10,639 nucleotides of DNA from DATDRQ01 sp035291645 (GCA_035291645.1 DATDRQ010000124.1:1-10639); one strand, 5' to 3'; counted from the first letter of the stretch, positions 1-6,052 are shown. Made by a program: numbers and translations. The notes: a model not told the origin generated them from the sequence alone.

Positions 1-518
1 GTCTCGCCGAGCAGGTCCTGCAGCTTCGAGAGCAGCATCGATCGTAGCCGGCTCTCGATATCGCTCGTCCGGTAGAATCCCTGGGCGCCGACCACCTGGG
101 TCACGAACTGCTGCGCATCGCGCACCTGGAAGCTGTAGGTGCCGAAGCCCTGCAGGAGCGCCACGCCCAATCCCATGTTCGGGTTACGCACGATGATCGG
201 CTGCGGCGTGCCCCATTTGCGGTCGGGGAACTCGCGCATCGAGACGAAGAAGACTTCCGCAGGGAAGGGAGTCCGATCGTTGAAGGCCCGGCCGACCAGG
301 TCGATCAGCAACGGTATATTGGCGGTCGTAACCGTATGCCTGCCTGGGCCGAAGACGTCCAGCGCATTTCCATCCCGGAAGAAAACGGCGGCCTGCGACT
401 CACGCACGATCACCTGGGAACCGATGCGAATATCGCCCGGCCCCGTCTCGGGGAAACGGTGGACGATCTCGTCTCGCATCTCGTTGGGATATTCGACCAC
501 ATCGAAGATTCTTGCCAT
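1..518 (-). CDS. SPFH/band-7 domain protein, virion-core-like (YdjI-like), C-terminus beyond window
   Basis: The frame is open from an ATG at 518 to the left edge, giving 172 complete codons with no stop, so the C-terminal part is missing. The protein begins MARIFDVVEYPNEMRDEIVH and continues with a stretch reading GSQVIVRESQAAVFFRDG, then FGPGRHTVTTANIPLL. This is the typical opening of the bacterial SPFH group annotated 'virion core protein-like' or YdjI-like. Members are membrane-associated scaffold proteins that oligomerise; some are linked to envelope stress. No transmembrane segment is visible in the available part. In this group the missing C-terminus often carries a zinc ribbon, which cannot be checked here. 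The start is supported by a perfect AGGAGGT six bases upstream. The gene follows the helical protein at 595-1122 by 76 nt on the same strand, so the two probably form an operon. The family call is confident; the cellular role is not known. Confidence 0.85.
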   Translation of the reverse strand, partial: MARIFDVVEYPNEMRDEIVHRFPETGPGDIRIGSQVIVRESQAAVFFRDGNALDVFGPGRHTVTTANIPLLIDLVGRAFNDRTPFPAEVFFVSMREFPDRKWGTPQPIIVRNPNMGLGVALLQGFGTYSFQVRDAQQFVTQVVGAQGFYRTSDIESRLRSMLLSKLQDLLGE

Positions 519-524
519 ATCCTT

Positions 525-531
525 ACCTCCT
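525..531 (-). promoter_or_regulatory. Ribosome binding site of the SPFH gene
   Basis: On the minus strand this reads AGGAGGT, a perfect Shine-Dalgarno sequence six bases before the ATG at 518. It fixes the start of the SPFH gene. Several other genes in the window have weak or no such site, so strong translation of this gene is implied. Confidence 0.85.
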
Positions 532-594
532 GCTAGAAGTTGGTTGAACTATGACGGAAGGTTGATGTTCTGAGTGCCTGGGTCAGATCCATCC

Positions 595-1122
595 TCATGA
601 CCCAACCAAAACCAGCTCGCGGCGCTCGAAGGTGTCGATGCACTCCTGCGCTTTGGATTCCAGGTTTCGGATGGCAGCCGGTAAGCCATCCGTTCCGATA
701 GAAGCCTCGACATTGTCGATCGCACTGCCGACAGAATCGGTCAGCTCCAGCATGGCAGCATCGTATTCGTAGAGCTTAACTAACTCCTCTTCGTTGATTT
801 TGACTGCATCGAATAGCCCCGCATACCCGCGCGTGGCCGTTCGCACCCGGTCCGCAAAGGTGCGCAGCTTGATCGCAGTAGCCTCCAATTCGTCCAGGTA
901 CGTGATCTCTCCCTGGCTGATGAAATCCCGTTGCAATTTAGAGACGCGTCCTTCCAGTTCCCGGAAACGATCGAAAATCGTCTCCCGGACCAGCTTATCC
1001 GAATCGCGCCGTTTCGACCGCTCGATGTAGCCGCCGAAACCGGGGATCTTACTGGCGATCTTCTTGAAGATATCCGTATCCTCGGAGACTTTCCCGTAAA
1101 CCTGGTCCTTGAAGTCGTCCAT
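595..1122 (-). CDS. Conserved-looking helical protein of unknown function, partner of SPFH gene
   Basis: This 175-residue protein has no signal peptide and no membrane segment. I do not recognise a named family. Residues about 19-45 hold the most distinctive stretch, KKIASKIPGFGGYIERSKRR, followed by DSDKLVRE. I have an impression of similar 'IPGF.GY..RE.RR..DK..R' segments in uncharacterised proteins of other bacteria, but no search was made. The rest is rich in Glu, Lys, Leu and Arg with heptad-like spacing (residues about 45-165), suggesting a bundle of long helices or coiled coils. The ATG is set by AAGGAGAA six bases upstream (from the GGAG core). It is the first gene after a good promoter and is followed 76 nt later by the SPFH gene. 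A structural or adaptor partner of the SPFH assembly is the obvious inference. It superficially resembles PspA-type coiled-coil proteins in composition, but the sequence does not support that assignment. Confidence 0.75.
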   Translation of the reverse strand: MDDFKDQVYGKVSEDTDIFKKIASKIPGFGGYIERSKRRDSDKLVRETIFDRFRELEGRVSKLQRDFISQGEITYLDELEATAIKLRTFADRVRTATRGYAGLFDAVKINEEELVKLYEYDAAMLELTDSVGSAIDNVEASIGTDGLPAAIRNLESKAQECIDTFERRELVLVGS

Positions 1123-1126
1123 ACTG

Positions 1127-1134
1127 TTCTCCTT
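1127..1134 (-). promoter_or_regulatory. Ribosome binding site of the 595-1122 gene
   Basis: On the minus strand this reads AAGGAGAA, with the GGAG core six bases before the ATG at 1122. It confirms the start of the helical protein gene. Confidence 0.8.
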
Positions 1135-1143
1135 TATATTACG

Positions 1144-1185
1144 TGGCGGGGGAAAGGTTTAACCGGATTATAGTCCCCCCCGCCA
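1144..1185. repeat. Perfect 9-bp inverted repeat bracketing the -10 box (candidate operator)
   Basis: On the plus strand TGGCGGGGG (1144-1152) and CCCCCGCCA (1177-1185) are exact reverse complements separated by 24 bases. The arm centres are 33 bp apart, about three helical turns. The TATAAT of the minus-strand promoter (1167-1172) and its expected start point lie between the arms. Because transcription would start inside the repeat, it would not form an RNA hairpin in that transcript. This favours a protein-binding DNA site over a terminator. No regulator gene is present in the window to match it. Confidence 0.5.
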
Positions 1186-1194
1186 GAATTGCAA
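1167..1194 (-). promoter_or_regulatory. Sigma-70-type promoter of the helical protein/SPFH operon
   Basis: On the minus strand TTGCAA (1189-1194) is followed, after 16 bases, by a perfect TATAAT (1167-1172). Transcription would start near 1160, leaving a leader of about 38 nt before the ATG at 1122. The spacer contains a run of seven G residues, which form part of an inverted repeat arm (see the repeat at 1144-1185). The assignment rests on hexamer matches only. Confidence 0.6.
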
Positions 1195-1208
1195 AGCTTT
1201 TACGGGTG

Positions 1209-1238
1209 TAGACCAACCCAGCCCACCAGATATATAAT
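1209..1238 (+). promoter_or_regulatory. Candidate promoter of the Nudix gene
   Basis: TAGACC (1209-1214, four of six matches to TTGACA) is followed after 18 bases by a perfect TATAAT (1233-1238). Transcription would start near 1245, about 49 nt before the ATG at 1294. It is divergent from, and close to, the promoter at 1167-1194, so the two could share control. Confidence 0.45.
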
Positions 1239-1293
1239 TATCAGGCCAGATCATCTGAACCGAAAGATTCCCCCATCTTTAAGTGAGAAGCTT

Positions 1294-1803
1294 ATGCCCG
1301 CCAGCGACCAGGCCGTTTCGACCAACCGATACACCCTGATTCCCCGCACGCTGATCTTCCTTACCAGCGGGGATTCCGTGCTCCTGCTGAAAGGCGGCCC
1401 GCAAAAACGCCTGTGGGCAGGGCTGTATAACGGCATCGGCGGTCACGTAGAGCGCGGGGAAACTATTATCGCTGCCGCTCGCCGTGAGTTGCATGAGGAG
1501 ACCGGCCTGGAGCGGAGTGACCTGCGGCTGTGCGGGGTGATCACCATCGATACCGGCGACCAGCCGGGGATCGGCTTGTTCGTCTTCCGCTGTGATTCGG
1601 CTTCCCTGAAAGGCATACCCCTGAAATCATCCTCCGAGGGTAGCCTGGAATGGGTACCGGTTTCCGCGCTGGGCGATCTGCCGCTGGTCGAGGACCTGCC
1701 GCTCTTGCTGACCAGAGTCCTTGGACAGGGCGAGACTGAACCGCCTTTTTTTGCACAATACGCCTATGATACTTCAGGCCGGTTAGTGATCGAGTTCCCG
1801 TGA
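1294..1803 (+). CDS. Nudix hydrolase (MutT-like)
   Basis: This 169-residue protein has a complete Nudix box at residues 50-72: G-HVERG-E, then seven residues, then RELHEETGL. This matches the GX5EX7REUXEEXGU signature, so the metal-binding glutamates are all present. Family members hydrolyse nucleoside diphosphates linked to another group. The lead-in (LLLKGGPQKRLWAGLYNGIGGH) resembles the MutT/8-oxo-dGTP diphosphatase subgroup, whose role would be cleaning the nucleotide pool, but substrate cannot be read from sequence. The frame is open back to a TTG at 1189, but that extension has no family resemblance and spans the candidate promoter. The ATG at 1294 is therefore preferred, although only a weak GAGAAG stands in for a ribosome binding site. 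It is a single-gene unit, convergent with galT. Confidence 0.88.
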   Translation: MPASDQAVSTNRYTLIPRTLIFLTSGDSVLLLKGGPQKRLWAGLYNGIGGHVERGETIIAAARRELHEETGLERSDLRLCGVITIDTGDQPGIGLFVFRCDSASLKGIPLKSSSEGSLEWVPVSALGDLPLVEDLPLLLTRVLGQGETEPPFFAQYAYDTSGRLVIEFP

Positions 1804-1869
1804 CCAACCGATCGAGTCTGGTTACCAGTGGCTTATCCATAATCTCATGGAAAGCGGAGCGGGGACGCC

Positions 1870-2931
1870 TCACCCTGGCCTGCCGCGGTAGTGGACTTCG
1901 CTGGTCTGGCGCAGGCGTTCCGCGGCTGCCTCTGGGGTCAGATCGCGCTGCGGCGAGGCCAGCATTTCGAAGCCAACCATGAACTTGCGCACCATCGCCG
2001 AGCGTAGCAGCGGGGGGTAGTAGTGAGCGTGCAGGTGGTGCTCCGGGTGCGCCAGCCCATCCGCCGGCGACTGGTGAAATCCCATCGAGTATGGAAATGC
2101 GATCTCGAAGAGATTATCGTAGCGGGTGGTGAGCCGGCGCATCAGGTCTGCCAGCCCGGCGATCTCCGGCTCGCCGAGCGCCGGAAGGTCTGCGACGTGC
2201 CGGTTCGCGATAACCAGGACCTCGAAGGGCCACACTGCCCAGAACGGAACCAGGGCGGTGAACTCCTGGTTAGCGACCACCAGGCGTTCCCCGGACCGTC
2301 TTTCCTGTTCAAGCACACTGCATAACAGACAAGAATTATTCTTCGAGAGGTATTTGGATTGGGAAACCAGCTCTTTCGCCGGCTCGTTGGGCAGGTGGCT
2401 CGTCGCCCAGATCTGGCTGTGTGGGTGGGGGTTCGAAGCCCCCATCATGGTCCCTTTATTCTCAAAAATCTGCACGTAACGGGTGAAATCCGGGCTCCCC
2501 AGGTCCACGGTCTGGTCGATCCAGGTGCGGATGACTGCCTCCACCTCGGAGGGGTGCATCTGCGGGATCTGCAGGTCATGGCGCGGTGAAAAGCACACCA
2601 CCCGGCAGATTCCGTATTCGGACTGTGCTGTGAAAAGGCTCCCGTCCGGATTTGCTGAGACCGATTGGATCGGTTGCTCGCCTTGTTCCGGGCCGAGTAG
2701 GGCCGGGAAATCGTTTTCGAAGACGAAGGTGCCGGTGTAGTCCGGGTTGTAGCTACCGCTCGAGCGTTGGTTTCCCGGGCACAGCATGCATGCCGGGTCA
2801 TATAGAGGGATTTCCTCCTGGAGCGGCTTCTCCAACTGGCCCAGCCAGGGCCGGCGGGTGCGCTGCGGGGAGACGACTACCCAATCCCGGGTGAGAGGGT
2901 TGAACCGGCGGTGGGGCAGTTCGAAATCCAC
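1870..2931 (-). CDS. galT: Galactose-1-phosphate uridylyltransferase
   Basis: This 353-residue protein of the HIT-like GalT family exchanges UMP between UDP-glucose and galactose-1-phosphate in the Leloir pathway, in the cytoplasm. The N-terminus (HRRFNPLTRDWVVVSPQRTRRPW) is typical. By comparison with the E. coli enzyme, the zinc ligands are all present: C48 and C51 in CMLC, H118 in SPRHD, and H169. The catalytic motif NPHPHSQ (167-173) supplies the nucleophile H171. The C-terminal half has the usual FWAVWPFEVLV and HHLHAHYYPPLLRS stretches. The start is GTG at 2931, 3 nt after the stop of rsmD, with GGAG eight bases upstream inside the end of rsmD, so translation is probably coupled. It is the last gene of the minus-strand run. 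No galK or galE lies in the window. Confidence 0.95.
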   Translation of the reverse strand: MDFELPHRRFNPLTRDWVVVSPQRTRRPWLGQLEKPLQEEIPLYDPACMLCPGNQRSSGSYNPDYTGTFVFENDFPALLGPEQGEQPIQSVSANPDGSLFTAQSEYGICRVVCFSPRHDLQIPQMHPSEVEAVIRTWIDQTVDLGSPDFTRYVQIFENKGTMMGASNPHPHSQIWATSHLPNEPAKELVSQSKYLSKNNSCLLCSVLEQERRSGERLVVANQEFTALVPFWAVWPFEVLVIANRHVADLPALGEPEIAGLADLMRRLTTRYDNLFEIAFPYSMGFHQSPADGLAHPEHHLHAHYYPPLLRSAMVRKFMVGFEMLASPQRDLTPEAAAERLRQTSEVHYRGRPG

Positions 2932-2934
2932 GGA

Positions 2935-3519
2935 CTATTCTCCTTCCTCGTCCCACTCTTGAGACATATACTTGTAGAAAACGAGCAAGGTACTCCCGTA
3001 ACTGCGCTGGTCGAATTCGATGATGTGCTTGAAGGACAGCGCTTCATATTCGCGCGGGTGGATTTGGACGATGATCCAGGCATCCGCGCTCAGCCAATCC
3101 GGCTGTGCGTCCAGGCCTTGCAAGGCTTGCACCCAAAGCCCCTTATATTGGGGCGGCGCCACGTAAACGTAATCGAACTGCCGGTCCGGAGTCTGTTGAA
3201 GATAAGAAAAGGCGCTTATCCGCTGCACCTGGGCCTGAGCGTTGAACCCGGTGGTCTCCAGATTGGCCTTGATGGTAGCGACTGCCTGCCTGTCCAGATC
3301 GATGAAATGGACGAACTCAGCGCCGCGGCTGAGCGCCTCGATCCCCACACTCCCGGTGCCGGCGAACAGATCGAGCACCCAGGCGGCCCCGATATCCGCC
3401 CCCAGGATGTTGAACAAGGCCTCCTTGACACGATCGGTGATCGGCCGGGTGGTAGAACCCGGCACAGAGCGTAGTTTTCTCCCGCGCACGCTGCCGCCGA
3501 TGACGCGCAACCCGCTCAT
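2935..3519 (-). CDS. rsmD: RsmD-family 16S rRNA (guanine-966-N2)-methyltransferase homologue
   Basis: This 194-residue protein belongs to the family that methylates G966 of 16S rRNA using S-adenosylmethionine. The N-terminus LRVIGGSVRGRKL and the stretch TTRPITDRVKEALFNIL (residues 23-39) are RsmD hallmarks. SAM-binding motif I is VLDLFAGTGSVG (48-59), and the acidic residue after strand 2 is in FIDLD (72-76). The fourth motif, usually DPPY or DPPF, reads APPQY (121-125), so the Asp is replaced by Ala. The ATG at 3519 is chosen because the family begins here. The frame is open to 3774, but that stretch overlaps the UroD-like gene and is Arg/Ser-rich shadow sequence. No clear ribosome binding site precedes the ATG, and a 7-bp inverted repeat lies just upstream. 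It sits 64 nt after the UroD-like gene and 3 nt before galT. Confidence 0.85.
   Translation of the reverse strand: MSGLRVIGGSVRGRKLRSVPGSTTRPITDRVKEALFNILGADIGAAWVLDLFAGTGSVGIEALSRGAEFVHFIDLDRQAVATIKANLETTGFNAQAQVQRISAFSYLQQTPDRQFDYVYVAPPQYKGLWVQALQGLDAQPDWLSADAWIIVQIHPREYEALSFKHIIEFDQRSYGSTLLVFYKYMSQEWDEEGE
2938..2945 (-). promoter_or_regulatory. Ribosome binding site of galT within the end of rsmD
   Basis: On the minus strand AAGGAGAA overlaps the last codons of rsmD, and its GGAG core ends eight bases before the GTG at 2931. It supports the GTG start of galT and tight coupling with rsmD. Confidence 0.75.
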
Positions 3520-3527
3520 ACAACAGA

Positions 3528-3550
3528 ACCGGCGAGCGCAGCCCGCCGGT
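3528..3550 (-). repeat. Hairpin-forming inverted repeat just upstream of rsmD
   Basis: On the minus strand ACCGGCG and CGCCGGT form a perfect 7-bp GC-rich stem with a 9-base loop. The 3' arm ends eight bases before the rsmD ATG at 3519, and the tail TCTGTTGT is moderately T-rich. It could be a weak intrinsic terminator or attenuator, or a structure controlling access to the rsmD start, where no ribosome binding site is visible. Confidence 0.4.
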
Positions 3551-3583
3551 CTCCGGATATCACCGTTACCGCCTGTCTGGCGA

Positions 3584-4594
3584 TCACCCCGCCGCCTGCC
3601 GGGCTGCCAGGATATTGGCGCGTGGGGCGATGATCGGGAGCACGCAGCCGGTGCCCAGGATGAAATGCTTGCCCCCGGTCGCCAGGATGGCATCATGCGC
3701 CTCCTCCATGACCTTCTCGGGAGTACCCAGCACCATGCTCTCCCAGCGGCGCAGGCCTCCGCATAGCGCCCCATCGAAGCGCTGTTGTGCTTCGGCCAGC
3801 GTTGGCGGGGATTCCTGGTCGTGCCAGTTGATGATCCCCACCGGGTAATCCAGGAATTGGTCGAACATGACCTGGTCGCCGTGCAGATGAACCATGTTCA
3901 GCCAGAAACCATCCCATCCCTCCATGACTTCCAGGTCGTAGGGACGCCCAAAGGTTGCATACTCTTGATCGGACATCAACCCGTACTGGGCGTGCTGGAC
4001 CGCGTAGAACATCCCGGCGATGCCGGTTTGCTGGGCGGCTTCAAGAAACCTTCGGATGGATTCCGTGATCGTCTTCAAACCCGCGTGCAACGCTTCAGGA
4101 TAGCGGCGCAGGTGGACCAGCAGGTTGGCCTGCCCGGCCAGGTTCTTGGCCTGCGAAAGAGGGTTGAAGATCGTCTGGATTACAGGGACATGAGGACCAA
4201 GCTCCCGGGTGATCAGGCGCAGGCACTCCAGCTGGTCAGCCAGGTATCCGCGGCCTGGGTCGAGGGGCCGCAGGCGTTTCCAGTCCTCCGGTTGGGCGAT
4301 CACTCGCCGGGTATAGTCACGGGTTCCTTCCGAGGCGCCTCTCCACTCGTCATCGACTCCCCAGTCCTTCACGCAAAAAGAGGATGCAGGGGTCACCTTG
4401 ACTAGGTCAAAGTCGTAAGCGCGCTGGAAGTCCAGTGTGGCGCCTGCCAGAGTAGCAGGCGATTGGTCATCGACCGGAAAATGTCTCCACAAAGCGAGCG
4501 GGATCCGGTCCGGCACTTCCCCAGCCAGGCAAGTTTCCAGGCGAGCCCGGTGCGTTACTCCACCCGCTGCCAAATTTCCTTCTCCAGGTTCCAA
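3584..4594 (-). CDS. Uroporphyrinogen decarboxylase-superfamily protein (probably not HemE)
   Basis: This protein of up to 336 residues has the UroD/methyltransferase TIM-barrel pattern: THRARLETCLAGEVPDRIPLALWRHFP near the start, FDLVKVTP around 62-69, and GTGCVLPIIAPRANI at 314-328. The superfamily contains HemE and zinc-dependent methylcobamide:CoM methyltransferases (MtaA, CmuA). MtaA-type enzymes bind zinc with His-x-Cys and a distant Cys. Here the equivalent region reads HLHGD (H236, H238), and the distant Cys is C317. A metal site is therefore plausible but of altered make-up. No corrinoid protein gene lies nearby, so substrate is unknown. The start is unsettled: TTG at 4594 has GGAG five bases upstream, while TTG at 4573 also has GGAG eight bases upstream and gives a length closer to relatives. 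Both overlap the end of the TPR gene, implying coupled translation. Confidence 0.8.
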   Translation of the reverse strand: MEPGEGNLAAGGVTHRARLETCLAGEVPDRIPLALWRHFPVDDQSPATLAGATLDFQRAYDFDLVKVTPASSFCVKDWGVDDEWRGASEGTRDYTRRVIAQPEDWKRLRPLDPGRGYLADQLECLRLITRELGPHVPVIQTIFNPLSQAKNLAGQANLLVHLRRYPEALHAGLKTITESIRRFLEAAQQTGIAGMFYAVQHAQYGLMSDQEYATFGRPYDLEVMEGWDGFWLNMVHLHGDQVMFDQFLDYPVGIINWHDQESPPTLAEAQQRFDGALCGGLRRWESMVLGTPEKVMEEAHDAILATGGKHFILGTGCVLPIIAPRANILAARQAAG

Positions 4595-4965
4595 TCTCCA
4601 TCCTTGATTTCGTTGATATGGCCTAACGCCAGGCGTCGCAGCATTTCCCTCCGATCTCTATTCTCTACTTTTCCAGCCTGGATGAGATCGACAGCTTTCT
4701 GGAAAGAAACGATCGCTTCGTCCTTCCTGCCTTGCGCCTTGAGCACCAGGCCCAGGACATACGTGGCATCTACGTCCTCAGGATCGATGCTGATCGCCCG
4801 CCGGAAATCCGCCTCCGCCTGATCATCCAAATCCCGCGAGTGGAACGCCCATCCCCGGCGCCTGTAACCCTCAACATCGTGCGGTTCCGGCATCGTGTTC
4901 GGATCTTGACTGGAATCACTAATCTGGACGGCGGTTTTTTTCTTAAAAGGGTTGGGAAATTTCAT
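4555..4965 (-). CDS. Small TPR-repeat protein
   Basis: This 136-residue protein has two tetratricopeptide repeats, at about residues 31-64 (VEGYRRRGWAFHSRDLDDQA, ending SIDPED) and 65-98 (VDATYVLGLVLKAQGRKDEA). They carry the expected small residues and the closing Pro of repeat 1. Such repeats mediate protein-protein contact and give no enzymatic clue. A Lys-rich N-terminus (FPNPFKKK) and an acidic linker precede the repeats; the tail is charged and helical. There is no signal peptide. The ATG at 4965 is preferred, with GGAG nine or more bases upstream. An in-frame TTG at 5019 would lengthen the protein by 18 residues but would fall over the predicted -10 box. The stop lies inside the beginning of the UroD-like gene. 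It is the first gene after the candidate promoter at 5010-5018. Confidence 0.8.
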   Translation of the reverse strand: MKFPNPFKKKTAVQISDSSQDPNTMPEPHDVEGYRRRGWAFHSRDLDDQAEADFRRAISIDPEDVDATYVLGLVLKAQGRKDEAIVSFQKAVDLIQAGKVENRDRREMLRRLALGHINEIKDGDWNLEKEIWQRVE

Positions 4966-5009
4966 TGGGCTGCTCTCCAGAGCACTGGGATTGTCCGATG
5001 ATCGTGCTA

Positions 5010-5018
5010 AGTATAGCA
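5010..5018 (-). promoter_or_regulatory. Extended -10 promoter for the TPR-UroD-rsmD-galT unit
   Basis: On the minus strand this reads TGCTATACT, a TGn extension plus a one-mismatch -10 box, with expected transcription start near 5003 and a leader of about 38 nt. No good -35 hexamer is seen at the usual spacing, which is common for extended -10 promoters. It lies in the 99-nt gap after the thioesterase gene and matches the promoter at 9330-9338 in eight of nine bases. Confidence 0.45.
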
Positions 5019-5064
5019 AACTTTAACCGGCAGCACACAGGAATGATAAAGGTCGACTACGGCT

Positions 5065-5568
5065 TTATTCCGCGATCCGGTTACCCTGGATCTGGGACAG
5101 GCGGTAGGCCTGGCGTGCCCGCCCGGCTTCCATCCGCTGGCGTTGCTCGTCCGTCTCGGAGATCAGCGGCGGGACCGGGACCGGCACTCCGCTTTCGTTG
5201 AGCGCGACGTAAACCAGGTAGGCTGTATTCGTGTGCACCCGGCGTCCGGTAATGGGATTCTCCGCTTCTACCTGGACCTCCGCTTCCATGGATGTCCTCC
5301 CTACATAGCTCACTTCAGCAGTCAGGATGACCAGGTCGCCCAACCGGATCGGTTGGCGAAAGGTCATTTGATCCACCGCCACCGTCACAACCCGCTGTTG
5401 GGCATGCCGCATACAGGCCAGCGCGCCGGCTTCGTCCATCAATTTCATGATCCAACCGCCGTGCACGTTTCCCAGGTTGTTAGCATGCTCTGGCTGCATC
5501 AATTGAGCGATCTGAATCCGGGAGGCGCTTACCGGTTTGCCTGCTTTCTGCTCGCTCGTGCTTCCCAT
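5065..5568 (-). CDS. Hotdog-fold acyl-CoA thioesterase (YciA/BACH type)
   Basis: This 167-residue protein of the 4HBT superfamily hydrolyses acyl-CoA thioesters to free acid and CoA in the cytoplasm. The signature region NNLGNVHGGWIMKLMDEAG (residues 30-48) contains the conserved His-Gly-Gly turn and the catalytic-type Asp/Glu pair D45-E46 at the start of the long helix. It is followed by the VTVAVDQMTFRQPIRLGDLV strand segment (61-80), typical of cytosolic acyl-CoA hydrolases. The length corresponds to a single hotdog domain with a charged C-terminal helix (about 138-167), so a dimer or higher oligomer is expected. The ATG at 5568 follows the GtrA stop by 13 nt, with a modest GAGG upstream. 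It is probably co-transcribed with the genes before it. Chain-length preference cannot be judged. Confidence 0.88.
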   Translation of the reverse strand: MGSTSEQKAGKPVSASRIQIAQLMQPEHANNLGNVHGGWIMKLMDEAGALACMRHAQQRVVTVAVDQMTFRQPIRLGDLVILTAEVSYVGRTSMEAEVQVEAENPITGRRVHTNTAYLVYVALNESGVPVPVPPLISETDEQRQRMEAGRARQAYRLSQIQGNRIAE

Positions 5569-5581
5569 GTCCAGCCCAACC

Positions 5582-6052
5582 TCACTCGATATCGCTATAG
5601 GTCCAGTACCGGTTGACGAAGAAGTTCCAGAACATCACCACGATCACGGCCACCGCCAGGGCCAGGTTTCCGGCCAGGAATTCTGCCGTGATAAACCCGG
5701 CTGGCAGGAAGGAAAGGAGCCCGAACAACCTTTGGAACACTGGTTCCAGGATGGCGATAATTGGGGTTCTGATCAGCAAACCGACTACACTGACGACGGT
5801 AAACTGCACCATCTGCTGACCGACCGGTTTCGTGCGCGAATCGGGGTACGTCCAGTACCGGTTCCAGGTGAAGTTACTGAGGATGGCTGCAATGAAGGAA
5901 AAAATACTCGCCCAGACTGGAGTCAGCCGGGTGAAGGCAATCAACAGGTTGAATGTGCCAAAATCGACGACCGCACCGACAATGCCCACGAAGGCAAAGC
6001 GCAGGAAGCGGGTCCGTTCACGCGGGTTTGCCAGGACGGAGACGCGGGTCAT
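5582..6052 (-). CDS. GtrA-family four-helix membrane protein
   Basis: This 156-residue protein has four predicted membrane segments at about residues 17-39, 46-62, 80-103 and 125-147. GtrA proteins are thought to help move polyprenyl-phosphate-linked sugars across the inner membrane for cell-surface polysaccharides or O-antigen modification. The two halves each end with the same motif, NFTWNRYWTYPDS (60-72) and NFFVNRYWTYSDI (143-155), showing the internal duplication of the family. The ATG at 6052 is chosen because it overlaps the stop of the upstream sugar-nucleotide gene as ATGA. A longer frame to 6127 is open but lies inside that gene. The overlap suggests coupled translation with the UDP-xylose synthase-like enzyme and a shared glycan pathway. 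No GtrB-type glycosyltransferase is present in the window. Confidence 0.88.
   Translation of the reverse strand: MTRVSVLANPRERTRFLRFAFVGIVGAVVDFGTFNLLIAFTRLTPVWASIFSFIAAILSNFTWNRYWTYPDSRTKPVGQQMVQFTVVSVVGLLIRTPIIAILEPVFQRLFGLLSFLPAGFITAEFLAGNLALAVAVIVVMFWNFFVNRYWTYSDIE

Noticed and set aside
139..573. Plus-strand open frame of 144 codons
   Set aside because: It is opposite the SPFH gene, whose protein sequence and ribosome binding site are convincing.
1189..1293. N-terminal extension of the Nudix protein from a TTG
   Set aside because: The stretch contains the candidate promoter and has no resemblance to Nudix proteins; the ATG at 1294 gives a normal length.
1804..1869. Possible bidirectional terminator between the Nudix gene and galT
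   Set aside because: Only a short CTGG/CCAG pairing is present and there is no T-run on either strand, so I do not call a terminator.
2911..3474. Plus-strand open frame of 187 codons
   Set aside because: It is a shadow of the rsmD coding strand and has no domain or start signal.
3520..3774. N-terminal extension of rsmD by 85 codons
   Set aside because: The extension overlaps the UroD-like gene, is rich in Arg, Trp and Ser, and lies before the point where RsmD proteins normally begin.
3785..4405. Plus-strand open frame of 206 codons
   Set aside because: It is the complement of the UroD-superfamily gene, with no recognisable domain.
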